NCBI RefSeq assembly: GCF_000190735.1
Contig: NC_015177.1
Location: forward strand, 2,852,001-2,916,000
DNA: 64,000 bases
Source of the DNA: Pseudopedobacter saltans DSM 12145
GTDB lineage: Bacteria; Bacteroidota; Bacteroidia; Sphingobacteriales; Sphingobacteriaceae
Direction of reading: 5' to 3'
Of the stretch, positions 1 through 9,429 are shown in pieces. Both the position numbers and the translations under genes were made by a program. The stretch's first letter is position 1. Every line of letters begins with the position of its first letter. Below the pieces are notes generated by a model that was not told the DNA's origin, ran no database searches, and saw only the letters and a program-made list of their open reading frames with translations.

Positions 1-411
1 ATTTTTGAGCAGATTAAAACCGACGGGCACACGATAGGCAATCATACCTATAATCATTTAAAAGGCTGGGATACTTCTGATAACGAATACCTAAAAAACA
101 CTTTGAAGTGCCAGAATTTAACAAAGACTTGTCTTTTCCGACCGCCTTATGGCAGGATAAAAAAATCTCAAATCAAATTATTGAGACAACATATACCTGA
201 CGTAAAAATAATCATGTGGGATGTTTTAAGTGGTGATTTTGATTTGAAGCTCTCTCCCGAGAAATGCCTGAAAAATGTATTAAAACACACTGAACCTGGG
301 AGCATTATTGTCTTTCATGATAGCCTTAAAGCTAAGGATAGATTGGAATATGTTTTACCTAAGGCCTTAGAAATTTGGACGAAACAAGGCTATTCTTTTA
401 GAGTTCTCTAA
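1..411 (+). CDS. Polysaccharide deacetylase (NodB domain), 5' truncated
   Basis: The reading frame is open from the first base, so the N-terminus lies outside the window and 136 residues remain. They carry the later NodB motifs. GNHTYNH at residues 14-20 fits the metal-binding HxxxH, RPPYG follows at about residue 46, a WDV segment resembles the fourth motif, and VFHDS is the LxH-type motif near the C-terminus. The family removes acetyl groups from GlcNAc polymers such as peptidoglycan or chitin-like chains; the substrate here cannot be told. The ATG-less start near base 103 is only a TTG inside the gene. The next gene starts about 40 bases downstream. Confidence 0.9.
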   Translation: MFEQIKTDGHTIGNHTYNHLKGWDTSDNEYLKNTLKCQNLTKTCLFRPPYGRIKKSQIKLLRQHIPDVKIIMWDVLSGDFDLKLSPEKCLKNVLKHTEPGSIIVFHDSLKAKDRLEYVLPKALEIWTKQGYSFRVL

Positions 412-449
412 TAAAGAACTTATTTTTATATTTTTATTGAACTTGCAAA

Positions 450-745
450 ATGAAAAGAATAATTGCAAAAAGAACTCTCAAAGAGTTTTGGGAAAGGCAC
501 CCGGATGCAGAGCAATATTTAAAAACATGGTATGAAACGGTAAAATCATCAAACTGGACTTCACCTAATGACATAAAACAGGTTTATGCAAATGCTAGTA
601 TATTAAAAAACAATCGCATAATTTTAATATTAAAGGCAACTCATATCGATTAATTGTCAAGTTTAATTTTGAAAGGCAATGGGCTTTTATCAGATTTGTT
701 AGAACACATACAGAGTATGACAAAGTGGATGCCGATAGTATTTAA
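450..745 (+). pseudogene. higB: HigB-type RelE-superfamily mRNA interferase, frameshifted
   Basis: The first ~60 codons read as a HigB toxin, with an FWERHPDAEQ-like block followed by a W..P.DIK..Y.NASILKNNRI block. The frame then ends early at 653. In the next frame the family's C-terminal half continues without interruption (GNSYRLIVKFNF, IRFVRTHTEYDKVDAD) to a stop at 745. Joining the two needs one extra T in the run at 622-625 and gives a 98-residue protein, the usual HigB length. The toxin is therefore inactivated by a 1-base loss, or the base is a homopolymer sequencing error. The antitoxin gene follows 11 bases later. Family assignment is confident; whether the shift is real is not known. 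Confidence 0.8.
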
Positions 746-756
746 AAGGAAAAACG

Positions 757-1125
757 ATGGAAATTAAACCTATAAAATCAGAAAAAGATTACCAAACAGC
801 ATTAGAAAGATTGGATGTAATTTTTGACGCTGCTCCAAATACCAAAGAAGGCGATGAAGCAGAAATATTATCTCTGCTAATTGAGAATTATGAAAATCAG
901 CATTTTCCAATCGAAGCTCCTGATCCTATTGAGGCTATAAAAATCCGTATGGAAGAAATGAATCTTAAACAAAAAGATCTAACAAAAATAATGGGAAGCA
1001 AAAGCAGAATATCAGAAATACTAAATAAAAAGAAAAGATTAACGGTAGATATGATTCGAGAACTGGAAAAGGCTTTACATATCCCAGCTTCTATTTTAGT
1101 TTCGAATTATAAGTTAGTACAATAA
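757..1125 (+). CDS. higA: HigA-type antitoxin, XRE-family HTH protein
   Basis: 122 residues. The N-terminal half is acidic. The C-terminal half is an XRE helix-turn-helix (about residues 62-110), with MNLKQKDLTKIMGSKSRISEILN as the two DNA-binding helices (a motif of the HTH_3 type). Toxin-first order is typical of HigBA, in which the antitoxin binds HigB and represses the shared promoter. It starts 11 bases after the restored toxin stop, so the two are probably one transcript. This gene is intact although the toxin frame is broken, which is tolerable because an antitoxin without toxin is not harmful. A 10-bp inverted repeat that begins within its last codon forms a terminator. Confidence 0.85.
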   Translation: MEIKPIKSEKDYQTALERLDVIFDAAPNTKEGDEAEILSLLIENYENQHFPIEAPDPIEAIKIRMEEMNLKQKDLTKIMGSKSRISEILNKKKRLTVDMIRELEKALHIPASILVSNYKLVQ

Positions 1126-1164
1126 CTTCAAGTGGAAATTTGAACTAAAATGAAGTTATTTTAA
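1121..1164 (+). terminator. Terminator of the higBA locus
   Basis: AATAACTTCA at 1121-1130 and TGAAGTTATT at 1151-1160 are a perfect 10-bp inverted repeat around a 20-base loop, followed by a short T run. The left arm overlaps the last codon and stop of the antitoxin gene. Confidence 0.55.
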
Positions 1165-1199
1165 AAAATAAGGCCTTGTACTATGAAGCCAAGGCCTTT
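1163..1199 (-). terminator. Terminator of the first OmpA-family gene
   Basis: AAGGCCTTG at 1170-1178 pairs with CAAGGCCTT at 1190-1198. Read on the minus strand, the stem is followed by a six-T run, as expected for an intrinsic terminator just past the stop at 1222. Confidence 0.75.
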
Positions 1200-1221
1200 A
1201 TTCCCCCCAATTCTCATCTAT

Positions 1222-2985
1222 TTATCTGTCATACTTTAAAACTCTTAATTCTGTTCTTCTGTTTCGCTGATGTTCAACTTCGGAACAGCGCACACCATCA
1301 TAACAATTATTTAATAATTTGGTTTCACCATAACCTTTTGCCACTAATCTATTTTTCTCAATTCCATTTCTTACAATATATGCGACCGCAGATCTTGCTC
1401 TGGCATCAGAAAGTATTAGATTATAGGCATTATTTCCCCGGCAATCTGTATGAGAAGATAATTCTATTTTTAAAGATGGATTTTGTTTCATGATACTCAC
1501 TACATTGTCTAAAATAAGGGCAGCATCTGGCCTGATATTCGATTTATCAAAATCATAATGAATATCCTTTAAAACAAATGTTTTCCCTGTCTCTATATCG
1601 CCCACAGGTAATTTTAATTTAACATAGAAAGTCTCACTTCTATCCAATCCTTTTGTGCTTACTTTTTCTGTCTGTGAGAATTTGCCGAACTGATGTGCCA
1701 CCACAGAATAATCAGATTCTGGAGCAAGTTGATAAGCAAATTTCGCCTCGGTATCTGAAATCTGAGACCGGGTTGTCGAGTTTGTCAGATTTGTTAATGC
1801 CGTATTGATATTCGGTAACTTCGAATCGTCTTTCTGACTTACTGTTTCTCCAACTAAGGTAAAACGCGGATCATTATGAAGCAATTCTCTATAAATTAAT
1901 TCACTGTCTTCATCAAAATCTTTTTCTGCTATAGATGCTGTGGTGGTGCCAACACTATTTTTAGAGCCAGACATAAAGTATATGGCCCTTTTAGCATTTT
2001 TGATTATAGGAATTTCTCCGTTTACATCAGTTAAAAAATTCCAGGTACCAGTTTCCGATTTAATAAAAACAGAAACACCTTCTAAAGGCATTCCTGTTAA
2101 TTTATCCTTCACTACTACAAGAATATTCTTCATTTGTTCCGTTGGTTTAACAACCATAGGAATTTCCGGAATATTTGTTTTTCTATTTTTAGCTAAAGCA
2201 AATTTAACTCCTGCCAACACATTAATTGCTTTGATATTGGTTTTCAAATCTTTAGGATTAGAATTAAAATATTCATTCAGATTTAGAATAACTCCTCCAC
2301 TTTCACTTAATGATGTATTTCGGTCTATATCTTTAATCTGTTCATATTTTTTATAATGAAACTCACCATTCTCATCTCCAAGTCGCGAACCAAAAGTATT
2401 CATATAATCGGTTTGCAAAAACAAAGCAATTATGGGATTTATCTGATATGAAAAGCGCAAGCCCGCGTTACCTAACAAGGATTTCGGACTATTTGTTGGA
2501 TTGTTGGTTTCTTCAGGAAGAAATTCTGCCTGATTGTTTACGGAGAGGACGTGGCTATATTTAGGAAATTCCTGAAACATTATCCCCCCTTTTACAAATG
2601 CTTCTATACCAAATTCGTCGATAGTGTATTGATAGGTTGGACCGAACATCAGGTTTAAACCTCTGAACCTTGTCGCATTATCATATTTGGCAACTAAAGA
2701 TCCGTTGGCAAAGTACACATCTCCACAGGTACACATTTCATGATTAAATGCTCTAAAATCTAGACCCAAAGCAAATTTATTTCCTAAGAAGTATTTATCT
2801 GCAGTAATTCCCACCATTGTGCCATTTTTTGCCTTCCCTACATCCCCTTTATAATTACCAAAAGGGAAACTAAACCCTCCGAAAGTTATTAATTGCCATT
2901 TACCGCCGGGGGATGGTCCTATACCTTGCGCATAACTGACGATACTAATTAAAAAAAGAAGAAAAAAAAGTAATATATTTTTCAT
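1222..2985 (-). CDS. OmpA family outer-membrane protein (copy 1)
   Basis: 587 residues. A signal peptide (MKNILLFFLLFLISIVSYAQ) is followed by a predicted outer-membrane beta-barrel-like region to about residue 265. Next comes a carboxypeptidase-regulatory-like segment (VVVKDKLTGMPLEGVSVFIK), and then a C-terminal OmpA domain from about residue 465 (HYDFDKSNIRPDA, SSHTDCRGN, RNRRTELRV). The OmpA domain binds peptidoglycan and ties the outer membrane to the wall. It is a close paralogue of the gene at 3203-4984: the domain order is the same and the OmpA domain near-identical in motif, so a tandem duplication is likely. Each copy has its own terminator, so they are probably separate transcription units. 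The precise function is unknown. Confidence 0.85.
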   Translation of the reverse strand: MKNILLFFLLFLISIVSYAQGIGPSPGGKWQLITFGGFSFPFGNYKGDVGKAKNGTMVGITADKYFLGNKFALGLDFRAFNHEMCTCGDVYFANGSLVAKYDNATRFRGLNLMFGPTYQYTIDEFGIEAFVKGGIMFQEFPKYSHVLSVNNQAEFLPEETNNPTNSPKSLLGNAGLRFSYQINPIIALFLQTDYMNTFGSRLGDENGEFHYKKYEQIKDIDRNTSLSESGGVILNLNEYFNSNPKDLKTNIKAINVLAGVKFALAKNRKTNIPEIPMVVKPTEQMKNILVVVKDKLTGMPLEGVSVFIKSETGTWNFLTDVNGEIPIIKNAKRAIYFMSGSKNSVGTTTASIAEKDFDEDSELIYRELLHNDPRFTLVGETVSQKDDSKLPNINTALTNLTNSTTRSQISDTEAKFAYQLAPESDYSVVAHQFGKFSQTEKVSTKGLDRSETFYVKLKLPVGDIETGKTFVLKDIHYDFDKSNIRPDAALILDNVVSIMKQNPSLKIELSSHTDCRGNNAYNLILSDARARSAVAYIVRNGIEKNRLVAKGYGETKLLNNCYDGVRCSEVEHQRNRRTELRVLKYDR

Positions 2986-3123
2986 AAGGAGCTTATTTTT
3001 ACCGGTTTATATTTTCTTATAAATGTAAGAACTTCTCCTTTTCACCTCAAAGCACAAACTGTGTATAATACTGTGCAACTTTGCACAGTATTTTAAAACG
3101 GATCAATTTTCAGGTCGTATAAT

Positions 3124-3161
3124 TAAAAAACACCTCAAACTTTATACGTCGAGGTGTTTTT
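3124..3161 (-). terminator. Terminator of the second OmpA-family gene
   Basis: CACCTC at 3131-3136 and GAGGTG at 3151-3156 extend through flanking A and T runs to a stem of about 10 bp. On the minus strand the stem ends in TTTTTT. It could work in both directions. Confidence 0.75.
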
Positions 3162-3202
3162 AATGTCCTTTCGGACCCTACCATTTCTTCACCAAGAACC
3201 TG

Positions 3203-4984
3203 CTATTCTGTACTATATTTCAGTACTTTTACTTCTGTTCTTCTATTTACCTCATGTTCAGCATCTGTACAATCTACCTCATTGGCACATTTATTTAATA
3301 ATTTGGTTTCACCAAATCCTCTGGCAACTAATCTAGATTTGTCGATACCTCTATCAACCAAATATTTCACTGCCGATTCTGCTCTTTTTTGCGATAGTCT
3401 AAGATTGTATGCGTCGCTTCCTCTACTATCTGTATGTGAGGAAAGCTCTATTCTTAAAGAAGGGTTCTGTTTCAATATATTCACCAAGTTATCTAAGATC
3501 CTTGCTGCATCTGGTCTTATATCCGATTTATCGAAATCATAATTGATATTCTTCAATACGAATGTTTTTCCTGATTCTATATTATCAACTCCCAATTTCA
3601 GTATCACATACAAGGTTTGACTCCTATTTAAACCTTTGGTAGTCACCTGTTCAGTCTGCGAAAATTTGCCTGCCTGATTAGCAACAATGGTATAGTCTGA
3701 TTGCTGATCCAGCTGATAAATGAATTTTCCCTCTGCATCTGATGTTTGATTCATATTAGTATTTATGGCTGTTTTTGTTAAAACTGTATTTATTCCTGAT
3801 AATTTCGAGCCATCTTTTAAAAGCACCGTTTCGCCAATTAAGGTAAACCTGGGATCATCATGAAGGATTTCTCTATAAATCGTGCTACCTGCCTGATTAA
3901 AATCTGTATCTATGATTTTTGCATCTTCTGCAGCAATAGCATTTTTGACTCCTGATATTTCATAATTTCCTCTTTTCGCATCTTTAAGTCTGTCTGCCTC
4001 ACCATTGGCATTGGTTATGGAAGTGTAAGTTTCCGAACCATTTCTAATATTCACTGTGACTCCGCTTAACGCCAGTCCAGTTTGTTTATCTTTTACAACA
4101 ATCAATATATCTTTTGATTGAGGTACTGGTACAACAGCTTTTACCGGCTCCGGTTGCTTAACAGGTTCTTTTTTGGATCTTCCGAAAGTAAACTTAATAC
4201 CTGCTGTTACATTTAGCGTTTGGGTATGATTTTTATAATCTGTTGGAATTTCCTGAAAGTAATTATAGATGTCTACCGGACGATCCTGAATTATTGTCAC
4301 CACGTCTGTTGCTTGTATCGGTTTTAACGGTTCATATTTACGATAATGAAATTCTCCCGAATCTTTTCTGAAACTGGAACCGAATGTATTGAGGTAGTCC
4401 CCCTGTAAAAATACAGCTATTGCAGGACTCAACTTATACGCAACTCTGACCCCACCTAATCCGATCCACGCTTTTGCATTATTTTTAGGATTATTGGTGT
4501 TTTCTAATCTAAAGTAAGCTAAATTATTTACCGTCAGATCGGAATAATATTCAGGAAACTCCTGAAAAATAACCCCGCCTTTTAAAAATGCTTCAATCTC
4601 AAATTTTGAAACTGACGCCTTATAAGTTGGCCCTATAGCAGCAGTAAAATGGCGGTATCTTTTTGGGTTGACAAAAGTTGGTGCAATAAATCCATTAGCA
4701 AAATAGAGGGTATCGGGGTTATATCCTATATTATTCTGAAAAGCCCTCAGGTCCAAACCTATACCGAATCTATTTCCCTTAAAATATTTGTCGACAGCAA
4801 GGCCTATAAGAGGACCATTCTTTGCCATACTGAGATCTTTCTTATAACTCCCCATAGGCATCGCTATTCCTCCGAAAATCATTCCCTGCCATTGCCCTCT
4901 CTCTTTTTCGTTTGATCGAGTATTTTGTCCGCATACGATATTTGCCATTAACTGTATAGCCAATATCAACCATATCTTTCTCAT
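3203..4984 (-). CDS. OmpA family outer-membrane protein (copy 2)
   Basis: 593 residues with the same architecture as the downstream copy: signal peptide (MRKIWLILAIQLMANIVCGQ), barrel-like N-terminal half, a proline- and lysine-rich hinge (EPVKQPEPVKAVVPVP) near residue 280, a carboxypeptidase-regulatory-like module, and a C-terminal OmpA peptidoglycan-binding domain (INYDFDKSDIRPDA, SSHTDSRGSDAYNLRLS). Unlike most genes here it has a clear Shine-Dalgarno sequence, AGGAGA, six bases before the ATG (4991-4996). The proline hinge is missing from copy 1, so the two proteins may span different distances between wall and membrane. Confidence 0.85.
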   Translation of the reverse strand: MRKIWLILAIQLMANIVCGQNTRSNEKERGQWQGMIFGGIAMPMGSYKKDLSMAKNGPLIGLAVDKYFKGNRFGIGLDLRAFQNNIGYNPDTLYFANGFIAPTFVNPKRYRHFTAAIGPTYKASVSKFEIEAFLKGGVIFQEFPEYYSDLTVNNLAYFRLENTNNPKNNAKAWIGLGGVRVAYKLSPAIAVFLQGDYLNTFGSSFRKDSGEFHYRKYEPLKPIQATDVVTIIQDRPVDIYNYFQEIPTDYKNHTQTLNVTAGIKFTFGRSKKEPVKQPEPVKAVVPVPQSKDILIVVKDKQTGLALSGVTVNIRNGSETYTSITNANGEADRLKDAKRGNYEISGVKNAIAAEDAKIIDTDFNQAGSTIYREILHDDPRFTLIGETVLLKDGSKLSGINTVLTKTAINTNMNQTSDAEGKFIYQLDQQSDYTIVANQAGKFSQTEQVTTKGLNRSQTLYVILKLGVDNIESGKTFVLKNINYDFDKSDIRPDAARILDNLVNILKQNPSLRIELSSHTDSRGSDAYNLRLSQKRAESAVKYLVDRGIDKSRLVARGFGETKLLNKCANEVDCTDAEHEVNRRTEVKVLKYSTE

Positions 4985-5417
4985 TTTAATTCTCCTTTCT
5001 AAATGTTTCTATGTTGATATCAGCAGAGGAATAAAATTGTTACCCCTTTGATGACGAGTATCAAATAACTAGCAGCAAGATTGTGTGGACAATTAGTCTC
5101 GGGCCCAACCCCCTTTCCGAAAGAGAGGGTAGCGCATAGTGGAATAATATCTTCATTCAAGAAACATTAAAAATTTGGCATTCAACATTGGCTTGTTCGT
5201 TTTCGGTTGCTGGTTTCCAGCACAACTTTCTATTATCTACTATCTATTCACATCCTTAATCTTTATTCGATATCTTTTCTAATTTCTCATACCACATCCG
5301 CCTTAACTAGAATGCTTCTAAATAATCTTTGTTTACACTATTATAGAAATTAGCCCCCCATTTTTTCGTAAATTCGCGAAATAATAGAATACTCATAAAT
5401 TAATAATACTCAATAGC
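4985..5417. other. Intergenic region between OmpA gene and aconitase
   Basis: 433 bases between divergent genes, so it must hold both promoters. I see no clear TTTG/TAnnTTTG pair; TAAATTCG at 5369-5376 is one base off the -7 consensus and lies 41 bases before the aconitase ATG. Bases about 5100-5135 contain an imperfect palindrome (CCCCTTTCCGAAAGAGAGGG) of the kind often scattered between Bacteroidota genes. The rest is AT-rich with no ORF of note. Confidence 0.5.
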
Positions 5418-7688
5418 ATGGCATTTGATATAGACATGATTAAGAGGGTTTACGCTAACTTCCCTAGCCGTATTGAGGCAGCAAGGAAATTGGTAAACAA
5501 ACCTCTTACACTTTCAGAAAAAATATTATATGCTCACTTGTGGCATGGTGAGGCAACAGAAACTTATACCCGTGGTACATCATATGTAGATTTTGCTCCG
5601 GATCGCGTTGCGATGCAGGATGCCACGGCACAGATGGCCTTATTGCAATTCATGCAGGCAGGAAGAGCTAAAGTTGCTGTTCCTTCTACTGTTCACTGTG
5701 ATCACTTGATTCAGGCTAAAGTAGGCGCTGAAGTTGACTTACAAAGAGCCACAACAGAGAGTAAAGAAGTTTTTGATTTTTTAGGCTCTGTATCTAACAA
5801 ATACGGTATTGGTTTCTGGAAACCAGGTGCTGGTATTATCCACCAGGTAGTATTGGAAAATTATGCATTCCCAGGTGGAATGATGATTGGTACCGACTCT
5901 CATACAGTTAATGCCGGAGGTTTAGGTATGTTGGCGATTGGTGTTGGCGGTGCGGATGCTTGTGATGTTATGGCCGGTTTACCATGGGAGCTTAAATTCC
6001 CTAAATTAATAGGCGTCAAATTAACAGGCAAATTAAACGGTTGGACAGCCCCTAAAGATGTCATCCTGAAAGTTGCTGGTATTTTAACTGTAAAAGGTGG
6101 TACAGGATGTATCGTAGAATACTTTGGCGAAGGTGCTTCGGCAATGTCTTGTACAGGTAAAGGTACTATCTGTAACATGGGTGCTGAAATCGGTGCAACT
6201 ACATCTACTTTCGGTTATGATGAGTCAATGGAGCGTTACTTAAGAGCAACCAACAGAAATGACGTTGCTGATGCTGCCAATGCAATTAAAGAACATTTAA
6301 CTGCTGACCCGGAGGTTTATGCAAATCCAGAACAATATTTTGATCAGGTTATCGAAATCGACTTATCTGCTTTAGAACCGCATTTAAATGGCCCTTTTAC
6401 TCCAGATTTAGCAACTCCTATTTCTCAAATGAAACAGGAAGCTGAGAAAAACGGCTGGCCTTTAACTGTTGAATGGGGATTGATTGGATCTTGTACAAAT
6501 TCATCTTACGAAGATTTATCCAGAGCAGCTTCTATTGCAAAACAAGCGGTTGATAAAGGTTTAACAACAAAGGCAGAGTTTGGTATCAATCCAGGATCGG
6601 AGCAAGTTCGTTATACTGCAAACAGAGATGGTTTATTAAAAACTTTCGAAGATTTAAACGCCACTATCTTTACTAATGCTTGTGGTCCTTGTATTGGTAT
6701 GTGGGATCGTGTTGGCGCCGAAAAACAAGAAAAAAATACTATCGTTCATTCTTTCAACAGAAATTTTGCAAAAAGAGCAGACGGTAATCCAAATACATTT
6801 GCTTTCGTAGCATCACCAGAAATGGTTGCTGCTATTGCAATTTCCGGACGTTTAGATTTCAATCCTTTAACCGATACTTTAACCAACGCTAAAGGCGAAC
6901 AAGTAAAATTAGACGCTCCTGTTGGTGATGAATTACCAACTAAAGGTTTTGATGTTGAAGACGCAGGATATCAAGCACCAGCTGAAGACGGAAGCGGGGT
7001 AGAAGTAATTGTTGCCCCTACTTCAAGTCGTTTACAATTGCTAGATCCATTCCCAGCTTGGGAAGGTACGGACCTGAAAGGTTTGAAATTGTTGATCAAA
7101 GCAAAAGGAAAATGTACTACAGACCATATTTCTATGGCTGGGCCATGGTTAAAATTCCGTGGTCACCTGGATAACATCTCTAACAATATGTTAATTGGTG
7201 CTGTTAACTATTTCAATGAAAAAACGGATAGTGTTAAAAACCAATTAACAGGTGAATATGGTCCGGTTCCTGCAACTCAAAGAGCTTATAAAGCTGCTGG
7301 CATAGGGTCTATAGTAGTTGGTGATGAAAACTACGGTGAAGGTTCTTCGAGAGAACATGCCGCTATGGAACCACGTCATTTAGGTGTAAGAGCTGTTTTA
7401 GTTAAATCTTTCGCTCGTATCCACGAAACAAACCTTAAAAAACAAGGTATGTTAGGTTTAACTTTTGCAAACAAAGAAGATTACAATAAAATACAGGAGG
7501 ACGATACAATCGATATCATCGGGTTAACAAGCTTCGCTCCAAATACTCCTCTTACTTTAGTGTTAAATCACAAAGACGGTTCTAAAGAAGAGATTTTAGT
7601 TAACCACAGCTATAACGACCAACAAATTGAATGGTTTAAAGCTGGAGGCGCACTAAATATTATTCGTAAAAACGCAAACAAAGCTTAA
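5418..7688 (+). CDS. acn: Aconitate hydratase, mitochondrial type
   Basis: 756 residues, the length of the mitochondrial-type aconitase rather than the ~890-residue AcnA. It interconverts citrate and isocitrate in the cytosolic TCA cycle. The [4Fe-4S] ligands are visible as Cys359 ([10 protein letters not shown]) and Cys422/Cys425 ([10 protein letters not shown]). [14 protein letters not shown] is the conserved substrate-site segment near residue 160, and [14 protein letters not shown] marks the C-terminal swivel domain around residue 640. The gene stands alone, with its own terminator. No strong ribosome binding site is seen before the ATG, as is normal in this phylum. The start fits the family's N-terminus. 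Confidence 0.96.
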   Translation: MAFDIDMIKRVYANFPSRIEAARKLVNKPLTLSEKILYAHLWHGEATETYTRGTSYVDFAPDRVAMQDATAQMALLQFMQAGRAKVAVPSTVHCDHLIQAKVGAEVDLQRATTESKEVFDFLGSVSNKYGIGFWKPGAGIIHQVVLENYAFPGGMMIGTDSHTVNAGGLGMLAIGVGGADACDVMAGLPWELKFPKLIGVKLTGKLNGWTAPKDVILKVAGILTVKGGTGCIVEYFGEGASAMSCTGKGTICNMGAEIGATTSTFGYDESMERYLRATNRNDVADAANAIKEHLTADPEVYANPEQYFDQVIEIDLSALEPHLNGPFTPDLATPISQMKQEAEKNGWPLTVEWGLIGSCTNSSYEDLSRAASIAKQAVDKGLTTKAEFGINPGSEQVRYTANRDGLLKTFEDLNATIFTNACGPCIGMWDRVGAEKQEKNTIVHSFNRNFAKRADGNPNTFAFVASPEMVAAIAISGRLDFNPLTDTLTNAKGEQVKLDAPVGDELPTKGFDVEDAGYQAPAEDGSGVEVIVAPTSSRLQLLDPFPAWEGTDLKGLKLLIKAKGKCTTDHISMAGPWLKFRGHLDNISNNMLIGAVNYFNEKTDSVKNQLTGEYGPVPATQRAYKAAGIGSIVVGDENYGEGSSREHAAMEPRHLGVRAVLVKSFARIHETNLKKQGMLGLTFANKEDYNKIQEDDTIDIIGLTSFAPNTPLTLVLNHKDGSKEEILVNHSYNDQQIEWFKAGGALNIIRKNANKA

Positions 7689-7710
7689 TTAAGCTTTGAT
7701 CCAACATTAT

Positions 7711-7737
7711 AAACCCGGACATTCGTTCGGGTTTTTT
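7711..7737 (+). terminator. Terminator of aconitase gene
   Basis: AAACCCG at 7711-7717 pairs with CGGGTTT at 7728-7734, followed by a T run. It lies 22 bases past the stop codon. Confidence 0.85.
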
Positions 7738-7765
7738 AGTTCTTTGAAATAATTTCCAATTTAAT

Positions 7766-8656
7766 ATGAATATCCGAAAACGCGCATTAGTGTTTTTGAT
7801 GGCCTTTATTGGCTGCAAAACAACTTTTGCAATTACTTTAGCTGATTCTACTAAAAACAAAACAACGAGTATCTTTAACCCAAAAAACAGTAAAGATTAC
7901 AGTAATAAGGGAAGATTTTATGTACATTGGGGATATAACTTCTCCTTCTACTCCAAAAGCAACATTCATTTTAAAGGCCCTGGCTATAACTTCACTTTAC
8001 ACAAAGTGCATGCTGCGGACAGACCCAGTAAATTGAATTGGGATTATATTAATCCCGTTGAAATTACTATCCCGCAATTTAATTTCCACTTTGGATATTA
8101 CATTAAAGACAACTACTCTATTTCTTTAGGATGGGACCATATGAAATATGTAGTAAACACCCCACAAAAGGTGACGATCACAGGATATATCCATCCTGAA
8201 ATTTCTAATCCAGCTATTCAAACAGGAGCATATGCCGGAACTTACGACCACGAAGAATTCGAGATTAAAGAAGATTTCGTGACTTTTGAACATACAGATG
8301 GTTATAACTTTGCCACAGTATCTTTAGAAAGATATGATGATATTTGGGTTGCCCACAACAAAAAGCAATATCTAACTATGGAAACCGGTTTTGATACTGG
8401 CTTACTAATACCAAGAACTGATGCAACTTTATTTGGTGTTGGAAAAAACCATTATTGGAATGTAGCAGGTTGGGGAGCTTCTGCAAAAGTTGGTGCTAAA
8501 TTCTTTTTTAGCAAGCATTTCTTTCTACAAGGTAGCTTTAAATCTGGTTTTACAAACTTAAGCCGAATACGCACAACAGGCAGAAAAGCTTTTGATAATG
8601 CCAGACAAAACATCAATTTCTTTGAACATTATTACGTCTTAGGATTCGTAATATAA
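7766..8656 (+). CDS. Predicted outer-membrane beta-barrel protein, function unknown
   Basis: 296 residues. The N-terminus is a basic, hydrophobic signal peptide (MNIRKRALVFLMAFIGC). The rest is rich in aromatic residues and alternating polar/hydrophobic stretches such as FYVHWGYNFSFYSKS and FNFHFGYYIKDNYSISLGW, and it ends in a strand-like segment with aromatic residues (FFEHYYVLGFVI). This pattern suggests an outer-membrane barrel. I do not recognise a named family. It follows the aconitase terminator and has its own terminator, so it is probably a single-gene unit. The Cys at residue 17 is not in a convincing lipobox. Confidence 0.7.
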   Translation: MNIRKRALVFLMAFIGCKTTFAITLADSTKNKTTSIFNPKNSKDYSNKGRFYVHWGYNFSFYSKSNIHFKGPGYNFTLHKVHAADRPSKLNWDYINPVEITIPQFNFHFGYYIKDNYSISLGWDHMKYVVNTPQKVTITGYIHPEISNPAIQTGAYAGTYDHEEFEIKEDFVTFEHTDGYNFATVSLERYDDIWVAHNKKQYLTMETGFDTGLLIPRTDATLFGVGKNHYWNVAGWGASAKVGAKFFFSKHFFLQGSFKSGFTNLSRIRTTGRKAFDNARQNINFFEHYYVLGFVI

Positions 8657-8662
8657 ACCATT

Positions 8663-8694
8663 AAGACGTGTGAATAAAATTTCACACGTCTTTC
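8663..8694 (+). terminator. Terminator after the barrel-like gene
   Basis: A perfect 12-bp stem: AAGACGTGTGAA at 8663-8674 with TTCACACGTCTT at 8681-8692, a six-base loop, and a short T run. Confidence 0.85.
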
Positions 8695-8724
8695 TATTAC
8701 TCCACCTGCTATTATTAAGTCTGA

Positions 8725-8838
8725 CTATCCTTCTTTTACCGTCAATCCTATCTTTTCCAATAAAATTGCTGCATTAAATGTTTTACAAGGTCCTTCTTTT
8801 ATTTTGTAATCAAGGATCATTTCATCTATTACAAGTCA
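8725..8838 (-). pseudogene. Detached 3' end of a mutS-like gene
   Basis: The minus strand reads DYKIKEGPCKTFNAAILLEK, then IGLTVKEG and a TAG stop at 8727-8725. This matches the last ~33 residues of the intact MutS-like protein encoded at 11594-13408 with only a few substitutions, and the DNA is roughly 85-90% identical by eye. Homology fades above about 8838; no start or ATPase motifs are present. It is a gene remnant in the same orientation as the full copy, separated from it by the C10 protease operon. Either a second mutS-like gene was almost wholly lost, or the 3' end was duplicated when the operon arrived. Confidence 0.8.
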
Positions 8839-8894
8839 GTTTTATTATTCACCTTAGCAACGATAGCAATGCCGGTATTTATTCAGGTTGTTAG

Positions 8895-9424
8895 TTATTC
8901 ATCTAGTGAAACGAGAAAAATAGGAAAATTCCCATATTGATCATTTTCTGTTGATGTGAAAGTCTTCCCATCTACCGTTATACTTATACATTTATCTGAC
9001 GAACCAACTTTTTCCCAATCCGAAACAATAGTATGTTCTTCTTCATCGCCAAACACGTGAGCACAGACAAGTCTATGCGCCAAATGTTTAGGACGATAAT
9101 CTGGCGAAGGCAAGGTACTGGTTCTTATTATAAGATAATTATAAGGTTCCACCTTTTGAACACGTAACAAATCTTCTTTAGGTTTATGTGTTTGCTCAAC
9201 TTCCAAACGGTAAATATCTTTTTGCACTTTATATTCATCACTACTTCCCGGTTTATTATCCTCGATATATTTAATTCCTTGAACCTTATCATTACCGAAT
9301 TGATCTGTAAATCTTATTTGTAATGTATAATAATAAGGTGGATACGAGTCTTTCTTGCCACAACTTAATACAATAAAAAACATCAATAAGTGTATATAGA
9401 AAATATTATTCTTTTGACTCTCAT
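8895..9424 (-). pseudogene. Small lipoprotein paralogue, frameshifted in its signal peptide
   Basis: From residue ~24 on (VLSCGKKDSYPPYYYTLQIR onward) this is a clear paralogue, about half identical by eye, of the lipoprotein encoded at 9430-9975. Both share GNDK.QGIKY, CAH.FGDEEEHT.VSDW and DGKTFT. The natural ATG at 9424 starts a matching MRVKRIIFSIY signal peptide, but that frame stops after 13 codons. One base is missing near 9391 compared with the paralogue. Restored, the protein would be 176 residues. Translation could instead begin at the internal ATG at 9383, giving a poor, uncharged signal peptide. The open frame reaching 9503 is not credible as a start because it runs through the upstream gene. 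Confidence 0.65.
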
Positions 9425-9429
9425 GACAA

